A stretch of 64,000 bases of DNA from Nautilus pompilius (lineage: Eukaryota > Mollusca > Cephalopoda > Nautilida > Nautilidae): NCBI GenBank assembly GCA_018389105.1, contig JACATO010000689.1, positions 1,032,459 to 1,096,458 of the forward strand. Reading direction: 5' to 3'. Shown piece after piece: positions 35,452 to 46,593 of this stretch (the first letter of the stretch is position 1; every line of letters starts with the position of its first letter). The translations under genes were made by a program, and so were the position numbers. The notes under the pieces are model-generated. The model was not told where the DNA came from, made no database searches, and was given only the letters and a program-made list of their open reading frames with translations.

Positions 35452-37259
35452 ATGGAAAAGATAAAGAAAAGAAAAGTGGACAGTGAGTGTCGTCAGTTCA
35501 ATGACGAATGGAAGATAAAGTACTTTTTTGTGAAAGCAAATGATAAAGCTTTATGCCTCATATGTAGAGACAGTGTTGCTGTTCTGAAGGAATACAATAT
35601 TCGTCGGCACTATGAATCTAAACATGGCTCAAGTTATTCGCACATCACAGGAGCAGAACGCACTAAAAAGTTTGAATCATTTCAGCACAGTCTGCATTCT
35701 CAACAAGCTGTTTTCCGTAATAAAAAATCTGAAAATGAACTTTCAACTAGAGCCAATTACAAAGTTGCCTATGTGTTGGCCAAAAAAGGAAAACCTTTCA
35801 CTGATGGTAGTATCATAAAAGAGTGTATAGTGGAAGCAGCAGGAGAGGTATGTCCAGAAAAAGTAAACCTCTTCAAAATGATAAGTCTTGGGTCAAATAC
35901 TGTTGCTCGTAGAATTGAAGATTTAGGAGGCGACATAATTCGGCAAATAAAGGAAAAAGCAAAAAGATTTTGTTGGTATTCTCTTGCGTTGGATGAATCA
36001 ACTGATGTGTGTGATACCTCTCAGCTCTTAGTGTTCATTCGTGGTGTTGATAGTGAATTTAATGTGACCCAAGAATTAGCATCAGTTCACAGCATGCACA
36101 CCACAACAACTGGAGAGGACATTTTCAATGAAGTAAGTAAAACTATGACAGAATATAACCTGGAATGGAAACAAGTGCAGTGTGTGACAATTGATGGAGG
36201 AAAGAATATGTCTGGGACAAAGAAGGGTTTGGTTGGGCAAATTACAACAGCTTGTGAGGGTGGAGGATTCTCAAAACCCATTTTTCTGCATTGCCTTATC
36301 CATCAACAAGCATTGTGCCTAAAATATGTTGATATGTCTTGTGTCATGAAACCTGTTGTTTCTGTGGTTAATTTCATTAGATCTCATGCACTCAACCATC
36401 GCCAGTTCCGTGATTTCTTGAAAGAAATTGATGCCGAGTTTGTTGACTTGCCTTATTATACAGCAGTTAGATGGCTTAGTTGTGGAAAGGTTTTGCTGCA
36501 TTTCTTTGAGCTCAGATTAGAAATTGATTTATTTCTCACAGAGAAAAATAAACCTCAGCCATTATTATCAGAATGTGAATGGATTTGGAAATTGGCATTT
36601 TTTGCAGATATGACAGGTCATATGAATCAATTGAATCTGAAGTTGCAAGACAAAACAAATTTGATCGGTGACTACTTTGTTCATGTCAAGGCATTCAGAG
36701 CAAAACTTGCGCTACTTGAAGGCCAGGTGAAGTTAAGAATTTTGCTCATTTTCCATGTTGTGAAAAATTTCATGCAGAAAGTAAAGTTGAATTTCCTTCT
36801 TCATTTGCAAATGAAATAATTTCAGATTTGAAAAAACAGTTTCAGGAGCGATTTGCTGACCTTGATGCCAAAGCAAATGAAATCAGGCTCTTTCATAATC
36901 CATTTGACTGCAATGCTGAAAATCTTCCAACTCAATTTCAAATGGAAATTATTGATCTCCAGGCAGATGACAGACTGAAAGATAAGTATAGAGAAGGAAA
37001 TCTGATTGAGTTTTATAAATGCCTGCGGCCAGATCAGTTTCCAAATTTGATAAAGTTTGCTTGTAGTTTTGTGTCCATTTTTGGTACAACATACTTGTGT
37101 GAACAAACATTTTCCAAAATGAAGTATGTGAAATCTAACTATCGAGCAAATTTGTCTGATGATCATTTGAAATCAATTCTTACAATTTGCTCATCTAATC
37201 TGGAACCAGATTTTAATGAAATTTTGAAGTCAAAACGACAGTATCATTCATCACACTAA
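35452..37259 (+). pseudogene. hAT transposase (BED finger, GTF2IRD2/ZBED-like), one frameshift
   Basis: I take the start at MEKIKKRKVDSE (35452); an upstream ATG in frame is at 35440. Residues Cys35, Cys38, His53 and His58 form the BED-type zinc finger. LALDESTD (Asp at about residue 181) and CVTIDGGKNMSG (Asp at about 248) are the first catalytic blocks, and AVRWLSCGKVLLHFFELR lies downstream. A single frameshift between about 36730 and 36750 moves the rest into another frame (open from before 36828 to 37259). That part has the hAT dimerisation motif LCEQTFSKMKYVKSNYRANL, SDDHL. Because only one indel separates it from a full frame, it may be a recent knock-out or a sequencing error. Host proteins such as GTF2IRD2 and ZBED5 derive from this group. 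Confidence 0.92.
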
Positions 37260-37477
37260 TTTGGTTGCATAAAAGTAAAGGCAGGAATCTATTCAGTTTA
37301 CCCTGATTTTTTCCAACAAGATATGTTTTAATTTTTCCATGTTTATACTCTAATATTTGAGGAAATTAAATTACTGGCACTGATTTGTTTTTTTTTTTCA
37401 TTTTTTTTTCCTTCGGCCCGCATAAATGTGGGAAATATATAATGTGGCCCTTACATTGAAAAGTTTGGAGACCCCTG

Positions 37478-37485
37478 GTCTAAAG
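37478..37485. repeat. hAT target-site duplication, right
   Basis: GTCTAAAG, identical to the left copy. Confidence 0.95.
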
Positions 37486-37836
37486 AATGGCCATGTTACC
37501 TGTGAGCCTCATATCAAGGGAGGGTAAGATGCCAGCCTAAATGCGTTAAAAGATTTCAGTTTTACTCAGCACCAGCAGAAAAGTATACATGTGGAAAAGA
37601 TCAAGTGTGGAAACCCACAGAAGTCTTCCCCACATGGGTAGGTAAGGATCAGTTTTCTCTTAAATATTAATTCAACTATCTTAAGTGATGTAATACCCAT
37701 TTTATTAAGATAGCACAACCTCAGTAATCATCGGTTTATTTATAAATTATAAATTGCATTAGTTTTCATTTATTGGAAAATGATCTTCCTTACAGTGTGG
37801 ACATTCAAATGAAATCCTGCTAAACTAGCATTGACA

Positions 37837-38285
37837 TATAATTTAAGAGCTTTTGTGAAAAGTATAGCCTAACATTTAAATTTAGACATTAATAATTGTT
37901 TATAATTTCAAATGTGTCTTTGTAGACCAGTATTACTTACAGAACTTTGGCTTTCACAAAGCCATTCCAAATCCAGATTAATACATAACTATTTGAAAAA
38001 TAACCATAATTTTCTACAAACTGAAGTTTCATAAATCTGTTGAATTTTCTATCTAGAGGCTGTGAAAAATATAAGAGATGTTCTAACTGAAATCAAAAGC
38101 TTAAAGATTTCTGTGTTAATCTGATCAACATAGTTATGTATTAATCTGGATTTGGAATGGCTTTGTGAAAGCCAAAGTTCTGTAAGTAATACTGGTCTAC
38201 AAAGACACATTTGAAATTATAAACAATTATTAATGTCTAAATTTAAATGTTAGGCTATACTTTTCACAAAAGCTCTTAAATTATA
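37837..38285. repeat. perfect 155-bp inverted repeat with 139-bp spacer
   Basis: Positions 37837-37991 are the exact reverse complement of 38131-38285; I found no mismatch on reading both arms. The spacer is unrelated AT-rich sequence. It has no transposon termini, target duplication or coding frame. It could fold as a very long hairpin RNA if transcribed. Confidence 0.95.
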
Positions 38286-39796
38286 ATGCAGAAACATCAA
38301 CTTTTTACCACTTTCTGGATTGAGGTGATTTCTTGTTGGATTACATATATCTATCTACCAGTGCTAAAAATTCATTAACTCTGTATAAAAATAATGGAGG
38401 TGGACTAGGAAATACAACAGACCTAGTCCCAGATTCTATAATTTCTCCACTAAGCTAAATAACTGCTCATAAATACAGTACATATATCTAAAAGCTAAGG
38501 AATATTACTTCAAAAAATTCCCTTGTCAACCCTAGAAGATTTAGGTAATCAATTAATGACATTTCCACATACTGAACTCCACCCAGTGGAATCCTCGTCT
38601 CCTTATTTCACCTTTTCTCCATGAGTTAATAATGCATATTTGTGTGAACACACAACATTTAAATCTGTGAAGCTTAATAGGTTTTCTAACTTTTCACCAT
38701 GTGACAATTTAAATGAACTCCTAGTTTTATTAGGTCCAATCTTTCACGGTATAAAAGCAGAACTAGTGTTCGTCAAAGGACATCACAATTCTGCCAGGTT
38801 TGTTGCTATTTTAAAGATACATCTACCTTTTGTATGAACAAGGCATACATGCCTCATATGACCAGTTTGGAAGAGAAGTCAAGACAATCAGCTTTTCCCC
38901 CTGGATATCCAAAAATCATGACATAAATCCAGTTGAGATCTGTGGCAGCTTTTGGAAGCAAAGCAACCATGTCCTGGTAGCTTGATGGAATTAAAGAAAG
39001 CTCCCTCTCAATGGAGGGGAACTGGAACCAGATGTTGATACAAAATCTTCCTAATTCACAGGTAAACAGGGTAAAGGATTCTTTTGCTGTGGGAAGTAGC
39101 TTGGCTGAGTATCAGCATAAAGAATTCCACTCTGTCGCTTAGTTTTATTTACTGTTTTCCACAAAAAGATAACAGGTGGCCAAATTATTATCAGATGGCA
39201 CATTTTAAAACAATTTCAGAAGTGGGTGCTACAGCATCTATTTTATTCATATAGGTAGTTTACTATATTATTATTATTATTATTATTAATGTATTTTTTT
39301 CAAGGGTGAAAAAAAAAACAATTTTACTTCACTTTAATTTGTACAAATTTTGATATAAGTTGAGTCCACCACGGCCCCCAAATTCTGTTATAATTTCCCC
39401 ACACATCTAATTACCACAGCTGTCTGGGGTCCTTACAACAGTCAGTTCTCTGCAGCTATTCAGCTCTGTCAGTAAAGATGGAGGACAGGTTGACTTTTTT
39501 TCTTAGTGGAGAAGCAAATTTTATTGATCAAAACGAGAGAGAGAGAGAGAGACCTGGTGCCTTTAATTTGTGATTTCTTCATATCAATTTAATTATTACG
39601 ATTTAAAATTTATCTGTATAAAGAACCCTATCCTCACGTTGTTAGCAGTTATCCCTGGTCTGGTCCTTACCCCTGACCGGGCGACATGGAGGGGGGCAGA
39701 TCTCTGATGGAAAAGGGAATCGTTTTAAGGGGAGTCTCCAATAAATATAATAACAATAATTTGGAAAGTGATTGTTTGTCTGTAGGGGTGGAAAAT
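38286..39796. other. no gene seen; microsatellites
   Basis: It has an (ATT)n run at about 39268-39288 and a (GA)n run at about 39535-39552. Short frames have no resemblance to known proteins. Confidence 0.45.
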
Positions 39797-39990
39797 TATA
39801 CAGTAATACCTCGATCTAACGGACCCCCCCAACCATCCGACGGACCCCGTCTGGTGCACCAACAAACGTTTGCGTAGAACTGTGCGAAAAATGTTTTAAC
39901 TTTTGTGCATGCGTCAGTAAAGGTCAGGGTTTAATGGCCTCCTGATGTCAACGGACACCCCATTAGTCCGCTGTGTCTGTCGCTGCACGT
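39797..39990. mobile_element. pogo-type MITE, one end clear
   Basis: CAGTAATACCTCGATCTAAC followed by GGACCCC matches the end of the 19004 element (CAGTAAAACCTTGATTTAACGGAC). The interior also shares the ACGTTT and TTTGTGCATG character. No clean opposite end is visible. Confidence 0.5.
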
Positions 39991-40336
39991 GTTTCCCGCT
40001 CGCCGACGTTCGATGTCCAGAAAGCGGTCGGCCAGCAGGTGTCGCTCTCTCCGCACATCCGTGATACAGGCACTGAACTGGTCTGGAGTTACTGCGGCGT
40101 TCTGACGGCGTTAGTCGGACAACTCGTCTCTGTCCGGTGGTGGTGACAGGGTTAACTGGGATGACGGATGGCTGGCGGTGTTATCTTTGTGTAATCAGAT
40201 AGAACGGTTCCCAAGCTTTCCGACCGTCCATAGTTTATTTGTTTGGTTATCAGAGAATAGGAGCTAATTTAAGATATTAAACAAACCCATCAGGAGACCG
40301 AGTCCCTGTCGACCCTCACAGGTCCCCCCCCCCCCG

Positions 40337-40759
40337 CAGGGGCGTAGCTAATGGGGGGCGGCATTTTTTGGTCCGAGTACGCGTTTGTCAAATTTAGTTC
40401 AGGACAGTATGTTACATATATAATGTATTTTTTCGTTCTATTTTTCCAGATATTATTTTTTTCCTGAATTTTTCGTTCAATTTTTAATGGTAGTTTTTTG
40501 AAAGGAAGAAAGTTTTTCTAAAATTTGCTGTAAAAGAAATTTGCTCACTTGAAGTGAGTCACTTCTAATTAATTTTGAATTGAATATCAATATTTTCTCA
40601 TTATATATTTGATAATTTTTATTTTCTAAAAGTACTTTTTTTTTCAATAAATAAATAAATAAAAAATGAATTTTTTGGAGGTTTTGAAATTCTACGTTAT
40701 TTAGAGGGCGGCAAATTCTACGACCGCCCCAGGCGGCACAAACGCTAGCTACGCCCCTG
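40337..40759. mobile_element. non-autonomous hAT element (MITE)
   Basis: CAGGGGCGTAGCTA at the left is exactly complementary to TAGCTACGCCCCTG at the right. The flanks are CCCCCCCG on both sides (40329-40336 and 40760-40767), an 8-bp target duplication. The interior is AT-rich and non-coding, with GGGCGGC near both ends. Confidence 0.85.
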
Positions 40760-41060
40760 CCCCCCCGTCTCTCCTCTAATGCGCCATTTTGGTGGCGGTC
40801 GGTCGGATCTCGGTGGCGCCAAAGACCCTGGATATATTTTCCTTTTGTAAATCGTCTTTATTATTTTTTTATTATTCATTTATTTTCTGAAGACAAAGTT
40901 TTTTGTCCAAAACCTCATAAATTTCTGCTTAATGAGTTAGAAAGGAATTTGCTGCATTTTCCCGAAGTTGGATGATAACTGTGATGTCTGGAGCAGCTGT
41001 CAGCTCGGGTTGGCCGTCCTTGTCTTACCTGTCGCATCCCATTCCTGTGGGGTGTACACA
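40760..41060. other. GC-rich patch with CGCCATTTTGG motif
   Basis: Continues the GC-rich stretch that begins near 39.9 kb and is interrupted by the MITE. GCGCCATTTTGGTGGCGG at about 40781 contains a reverse YY1-like site. No coding frame is convincing. Confidence 0.3.
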
Positions 41061-41080
41061 CCCACTACACGTGTACTTTA

Positions 41081-41869
41081 GAGAAACAGAGGGTGGGTAC
41101 ATTTAAAGGTATCAGATAACTAGCAATTATTCTGCCTAAATAGATCTTAATTCGCTTAGCTGTTAAGAACAACCAGCCAAGAGGGTCACAGATGCTTTCA
41201 TAGAATTGCCAAGAGTTTTGTAGCTTGGAAGGAAAAAGAGAGCAACCCTTAAAAAATGTGAAGAAACCCCTAAATCTCCACACTTTATTGCACTGGGCAT
41301 GAAACTGCTTTATATAGACCACACTTCTCATTAACCAGTTCTGTTACAATGAATGACCTTTGCCCTTTGTCTCCTTTCCACCCAAATTTTAAAATATTTG
41401 ACTGGTTATTGCTGTTTTTGTTTACTGCTGTTGTTTTAAAAATTAATTCCTTACTAATTGTTATTTGTAGGAATTGGGAATCGTGCTGTGGAGTAAAGAA
41501 ACGGGTAAGATTCTTATTTCTATTTTCTGGTTAGTTGTATTTTTAATAAAATCACAACCAGCTGACATCACACAGAAGAGAAGCAGTTCCAGCCACCGCA
41601 TTAGGGTGAGTTAAATGTTCAACCAGAAAAAGCCAGTTGATAATTTGTACAGCCTGCAAATGATGTTATACATATCCAAATGGCCCTTGATGGGAAAAAG
41701 GTTCCCCACCTCTGGTATAAAGGAATGGCATTGATTGTCGGCAGGAACCAATGGCACTGCTCAACCTCATCACCTATTTCTACAGCTGTAGACAATGATT
41801 GTTAAAAGAAGAAAAAGAAATCACAACTTCCATTTGGGATAATTTTCATGAGCTGAAATGGAACACAAT
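41081..41869. repeat. 0.8-kb duplicated repeat, copy 1
   Basis: Matches 46594-47443 in the same orientation with small indels. Near its end AAAAGGTTCCCCACCTCTG resembles a hAT terminus (complement CAGAGGTGGGGAACC). The minus frame SWQFYESICDPLGWL is shared by both copies and faintly recalls the DPLGW motif of BEL/Pao polyproteins, but it is too short to call. Confidence 0.8.
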
Positions 41870-41877
41870 TAATATTT

Positions 41878-42395
41878 CTCGATGAGGCTAATTTCAATTC
41901 AGCTTGTTCTAATTTCCTTTTCAGTGAAGCCTTTTCAGGAGTGATACATGGCACAGGTATTGCATCACCGACATCCTCCACATCATATTCAGGTTGTCAT
42001 GGAAATGGTCGTTTTCTAGGCTTACAGTCACTTTGCAGATGCTTAGGTAAACCAAATATAGTAGGCATCATGCCACTGCGAATTCAAAAACAACTGATGC
42101 CGTGTCAATATCTTCTGCAAAGAGGCAAGAGTGCAACACTGCTGATTTTGATGGGTTAATGTTGGCTCTCTCTCTGTTGCTCTTATCCATTTTTCTCTCA
42201 ATTGTTCATTTTTTGGAAAATTGAAAAATAGAAGCATTTTTATGACAATTTTTTGAAAATCAATGATATTATTTCATATAACTACTGGTGAGAGATTATG
42301 TAAAAGTGTTTTACACAAACTGAATCATGGCAGTGGATTACAGTTTTAAAGAAAGAGGATTTTAAAAGTAGATGAAAGCGGTAGCAGCCTTTGAT
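41878..42395 (-). pseudogene. THAP/P-element-like relic, inverted second copy
   Basis: This is the reverse complement of about 11510-12030 with substitutions and small indels. It holds the second half of the THAP finger, the VPTIF-like end region and the start of the leucine-rich segment, plus the intron sequence before them. Stops and gaps show it is dead. It abuts copy 1 of the 0.8-kb repeat on one side and the ~1.75-kb repeat on the other. Confidence 0.8.
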
Positions 42396-44150
42396 TTAAA
42401 CCAAGGTTTCTGAAATTTTTTTGGCTTATGTCATCCTTTTTAAACTCCTTGTACCAAGGTGAGCAATGACGTAATTTAGGCCTGCCAAACTTTGATGTAC
42501 ATTATGAATATGTACCATGGTTGATTAAATGTCCAGGGAGTTAGCATTACAGTAACTCATCAGGTAGCAGCCAAAGAAGTAAACATGGACCTACTGTTAA
42601 CTGTCAATTAGTTTGAAAATGTGCTAATATTTACAATACAGAAAGGAAATTGTACATCTGATAGTGGAAATTGGTGTTTTACTCATGTGTACTGTGGCTT
42701 TCCTATGGTATAATTGCTTTACATGACCTAGTAATGGCTCACATTGAGAAATACACATTTAAGCCATAAGCATGTCCAGTTAAAAAATAATTTTCTTCAA
42801 AGTCTACTTCCACATTGATGTATCTCAAAATGTTAGCTTTTCATGTGAGGAAGTCATTGTTTAGTCTTGTAACTGCTGCAACCTTTAAATATTTTTAACA
42901 TTAATTTAAGCAACATAGCTGATGTGAACAATTTAATTTTTGATGTTCTTCACATTTGTCTAATTTCAAAATCTGAATGCTACAATAATCGCAAAAGCTC
43001 AAACAAATACTAACTTAAAAATTTGTTAGGTTTGTTTAGACTTTTAATATAGTAAACAGAACTTATTTTGTTATGGTTTATCATGAAACACAATTTTATT
43101 ATTGCAGAATTTGTGAAAATTATAATGAGTTATGTCCCTTCGCCTAACTCGCTAACAATGCACGGTATTAACACCAGCGCCATATCTACCTTATGTTTTT
43201 GGTGGTTATTTTTGGAAGGTTGCTTTATTGAGCAAAAGGCAGTTTTGTGAGTTTGAATCAATATATTGTATAACCATTTCTTCTTATCTTTTTCTGAAAA
43301 TTTGTTTTTATACATGCAAAGTTTGGCTTCATTACATTTTCATCATTTAGTATTCAATGACATTGAAATGCTTAGTTGACATTCTAGCTATTCTCTTCCT
43401 CATCTGACTTCTTCAATTTAATTTTTTTCTAATCCTTTTTCATTAGACTTGCCATGAAAAAAGGGCGAGAAAGCTACAAGGGGTTTTATTGTGAAATTCC
43501 TCAGGTTTTTTAAACCTGTATTAAATATATTATATTTTAATGGTAAAACTAATAATCACAGCAATTCTATGATATTTTGTAAAACAAATTTACAAAAATT
43601 AAGACTATTTCGATCTGTTTACTTCTAATATATGGATCTTGTATACAACAAATATGACCCAAAAGACAGATTTAACTTTCTTATTCTGTTGATATTTTGG
43701 TTACATGAATGCCACCAAGAAATGTTTGTATACCCTTTTAATTCCAGTCCAGAAGTTTACAAAGGTCCCCAAATCCATGGTGTGAAGTCTATAAGAATGA
43801 CAGATCTTATCACACTCGATTTTTGCCATCTTCATACAAGGATGACACAGTAAAAAGAAAAACTGCACCGGACTTTGATCCTAAAGTTAGGAACACAAAG
43901 TTCTGTGATATTATAAACAGAAGGATTTAGACTTTCCAAAAGATGTTTAGTTACACTTATAATTGTTTTTTTTTTTACTTTCTCTAATAATTATTTCCAT
44001 AAATAAAAAGATTTTGCTCATTTGTTAAAGATAATGTTAATTAATGGAATTTATTTCCCATAGCAAAGGTATCTGACTTAACATATAAGCATTATAGTAA
44101 TCTAAAATATTTTAAGAACATATCTTTTTATTCATTAAAGGTATTACACT
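42396..44150 (+). repeat. ~1.75-kb repeat, unit 1
   Basis: The unit begins near AAACCAAGGTTTCTGAAATT, passes GTACTGTGGCTTTCCTATGG and the GATGTATCTCAAAATGTTAG block, then the core CTAACAATGCACGGTATTA at 43152, and ends before GGTATCAGCTGCC at 44165. The next unit then starts again in the same order, so units 1 and 2 are a direct tandem. No coding frame runs through it. Confidence 0.75.
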
Positions 44151-45290
44151 TATATATTGGTTGGTATCAGCTGCCTTTGATATAAACCCAGGTTTCTCAA
44201 ATTTTTTTGGCTTATGTCATCCTTTTCAAACTCCTTGTACCAAGGTGGTGTGCAATGACGTAATTGGGGCCTGATAACATGGTTGATTAAAGGTCCAGGG
44301 AGTTTACCTTTATCACAACAGCATTACAGTAACACATCAGCAAGCAGCCAAAGAACTAAACAGGTTAACTGTCAATTAGTTTGAAAATGTGTTAATATTT
44401 ACAATACAAAAAGGAAATTGTACATCCGATAGTGAAAATCGGTGTTTTCCTTAGTGTACTGTGGCTTTCCTATGGTCTACTTGCTTTACTTGACCTAGTA
44501 ATGGCTCACTTTGAGAAATACAGATTTAAGCCATAAGCTTGTCCAGTTAATAATAATTTTCTTCAAAGTCGACTTCCACATTGATGTATCTCAAAATGTT
44601 AGCTTTTCATGTGACCGATGGATTTCCATTATGCCAGGAAGTCATTGTTTAGTCTTGTAACTGCAACTTTTAAATATAGCTGATATGAACAATTTAATTT
44701 TTGATGATGTTCTTGACATTTAATCTGAATGCTACAATAATCTCACAAGGTCTGAATTTATAAATTTGTTGAAGAATTTAGTTAGGTTTTTTTAGACTTT
44801 TAATATAGAAAACAGATTTGTAACAACTTATTTTGTTATGGTTAATTTCTTTTTAGGAAATACAAATATATTATTGCAGAATTTGTAAAAAATATACCAA
44901 AAAAAGGTAAAAATTATAATGAGTTATGTCCCTTCGCCTAACTCTCTAACAATGGACAGTATTAACACCAGGGCCATATGCCAACTACCTTATGATTTTG
45001 TTGGTTATTTTTGGAAGGTTATCTTATTTAGCAAAATGCAGTTTTGTTAGTTTGAATCAATATATTGTATGACCATTTCTTCTTATCTTTTTCTGAGAAT
45101 TTGTTTTTATACATGCAAAGTTTGGCTAAATTACATATTCTTCATGCAGTATTCAATGACATAGAAATGCTTAGTTGACATTCTAGCTATTCTCTTCCTC
45201 ATCTGACTCCTTCCATTTAATTTCTCCTAATCCTTTTTCATTTGACTTGCTATGTTTAAGGAATCAAATTTGGGAAAGTGATCTCATCTA
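44151..45290 (+). repeat. ~1.75-kb repeat, unit 2 (truncated)
   Basis: Repeats the order of unit 1 from GGTATCAGCTGCC to the CTCATCTGACTCCTTCCATT block, with a mutated core at 44942-44965. It stops near 45290, where an unrelated minus-strand frame begins. Confidence 0.75.
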
Positions 45291-45309
45291 AGTTTCTTGC
45301 TACGAACAA

Positions 45310-45549
45310 TCAATCAATCCATATTTTCTTTTGGAACTCCTCATATTGCTTCATACTCGAGGAGTCTGGAAGAGATGATGTGGCATCTGCCTCATCTGTA
45401 GGTGGCACAGTATAAAGAGCAGAAGTTTCATCAGTATCATTCATCAAAGATGGCTGTGTTACTGTTACGTCCTCAGTGGTCTCTTCCTTTGAACTTTTAT
45501 TTCTTGGGATTTTTTGCATGAACTCTAGTATATTTTGTTGCCGCTTCAT
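45310..45549 (-). CDS. N-terminal fragment of a possible hAT/ZMYM-like transposase
   Basis: On minus, TTTTTACATTTCAG is followed 15 bases later by an ATG (45549) opening MKRQQNILEFMQKIPRNKSS and an acidic Ser/Thr-rich stretch of 80 residues to a stop. A Lys-Arg start with a short FLxFMQK-like motif is common at the N-terminus of TTF/ZMYM-type hAT transposases. This is only a resemblance. At 46516-46593, upstream on this strand, lies a hAT-like end (complement CAGTGGTGGGATTCAGCCGG), which supports a truncated element. Confidence 0.35.
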   Translation of the reverse strand: MKRQQNILEFMQKIPRNKSSKEETTEDVTVTQPSLMNDTDETSALYTVPPTDEADATSSLPDSSSMKQYEEFQKKIWID

Positions 45550-46259
45550 TTTAAGGGCTGAAGTCTGAAATGTAAAAAGTTGCTTCACTAGGTACTGGGA
45601 TTGCTACAATATTTTCACTGCACAATGTAAAATAGTGTTTTTCTTCATTGGTAATTACGAGAATCATTTTCATAATCAGATGATAGTAGCATAAAAACAT
45701 CTACAACCATATCTAACAAATATTATTTTAGATACCTCTTGTAATTGGAGTAGGAATTACAAATTAAATATTCAAAAATGAATAACTAAATAATTATTAT
45801 TAATGGCCTAGTACTATAATGCGGCTAATGAAAACATTTGTAAGTGTAACTGGTAGTGTTCACATAATTATTTCATAATTATATAACACAATACTTTTTA
45901 ATATTTAAAGTCTTGAAATTATAAGAATTAATAATTTCTTACAGGTTATCATGCAAGATCTTCTCCATTGTTCAGTATAAAAAAATACTGTAACTTTTAA
46001 AATAATAAAGCTTCGTATTTTTGAAAATTAAAAAAATGCTGTATGTTTTAAAATACTAATTCAACTGTTTTAGCTCTAAGGGCTTTAAAATTCCAATGTG
46101 CTCAAAGGTATCAGATAAACTAACAGTTTTTCTGCAGCAAACCAATGCTAAATATTATTATCAGATGATAAACTCATTTGATGAAATGGCCCCTAGAAAG
46201 CAGCCGATCATTGATGTTGCCAAAATTTGATTTTTTTCATTTATTTTTCATTTCATATT

Positions 46260-46350
46260 CAAAGACTAATGGGGGGCTGCCCCCCTTATGGACACATGGG
46301 GGGGTCGAGCCCACATGCCCCCCCTAAGGTCCGCTAGTGGCTGTGCATAA
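46260..46350. repeat. G/C-homopolymer palindromic patch
   Basis: TGGGGGGCTGCCCCCC is a short palindrome, followed by further runs of G and C. It is probably a scrap of a hAT-type non-autonomous element. Confidence 0.35.
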
Positions 46351-46509
46351 TTATAGAACATTTAACTTAATAATAAGGGATGTTTTATCTATTTTCTGCA
46401 GCCGTACAAAGTTACTGTAGATATTTCTTAAACCAAGATAAATCATGCGATATGTAGCAAGAATAATTGGATTCATGCCTTATATTCTGATGATAAAATA
46501 AGTTAAGGG

Positions 46510-46593
46510 CTAACAACCGGTTCACGGAACTCATGAAATTCCAAGAACAGGTTCGCACGAAATGATGAAAACCGGCTGAATCCCACCACTGGA
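46510..46593 (-). repeat. hAT terminal sequence
   Basis: The complement starts CAGTGGTGGGATTCAGCCGG and contains GGTTC/GAACC-rich subterminal motifs, as in widespread hAT families. Its partner end is not seen. It directly abuts copy 2 of the 0.8-kb repeat. Confidence 0.6.

Larger units (their letters stand above)
34308..37477 (+). mobile_element. hAT-Charlie-group element, nearly complete
   Basis: The left end CAGGGGTCTCCAAACT and its exact complement at the right end (37462-37477) define a 3170-bp element flanked by identical 8-bp duplications. Subterminal GGCCCGC-rich blocks occur at both ends. It carries a BED-finger transposase gene with one frameshift and a nested 476-bp MITE. The perfect duplication and the near-open transposase show a recent insertion. 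Confidence 0.95.

Noticed and set aside
41065-41331. DPLGW motif as evidence for a BEL/Pao retrotransposon.
   Set aside because: Only about 15 residues fit, there are no flanking RT, RNase H or LTR sequences, and both copies sit in a small repeat.
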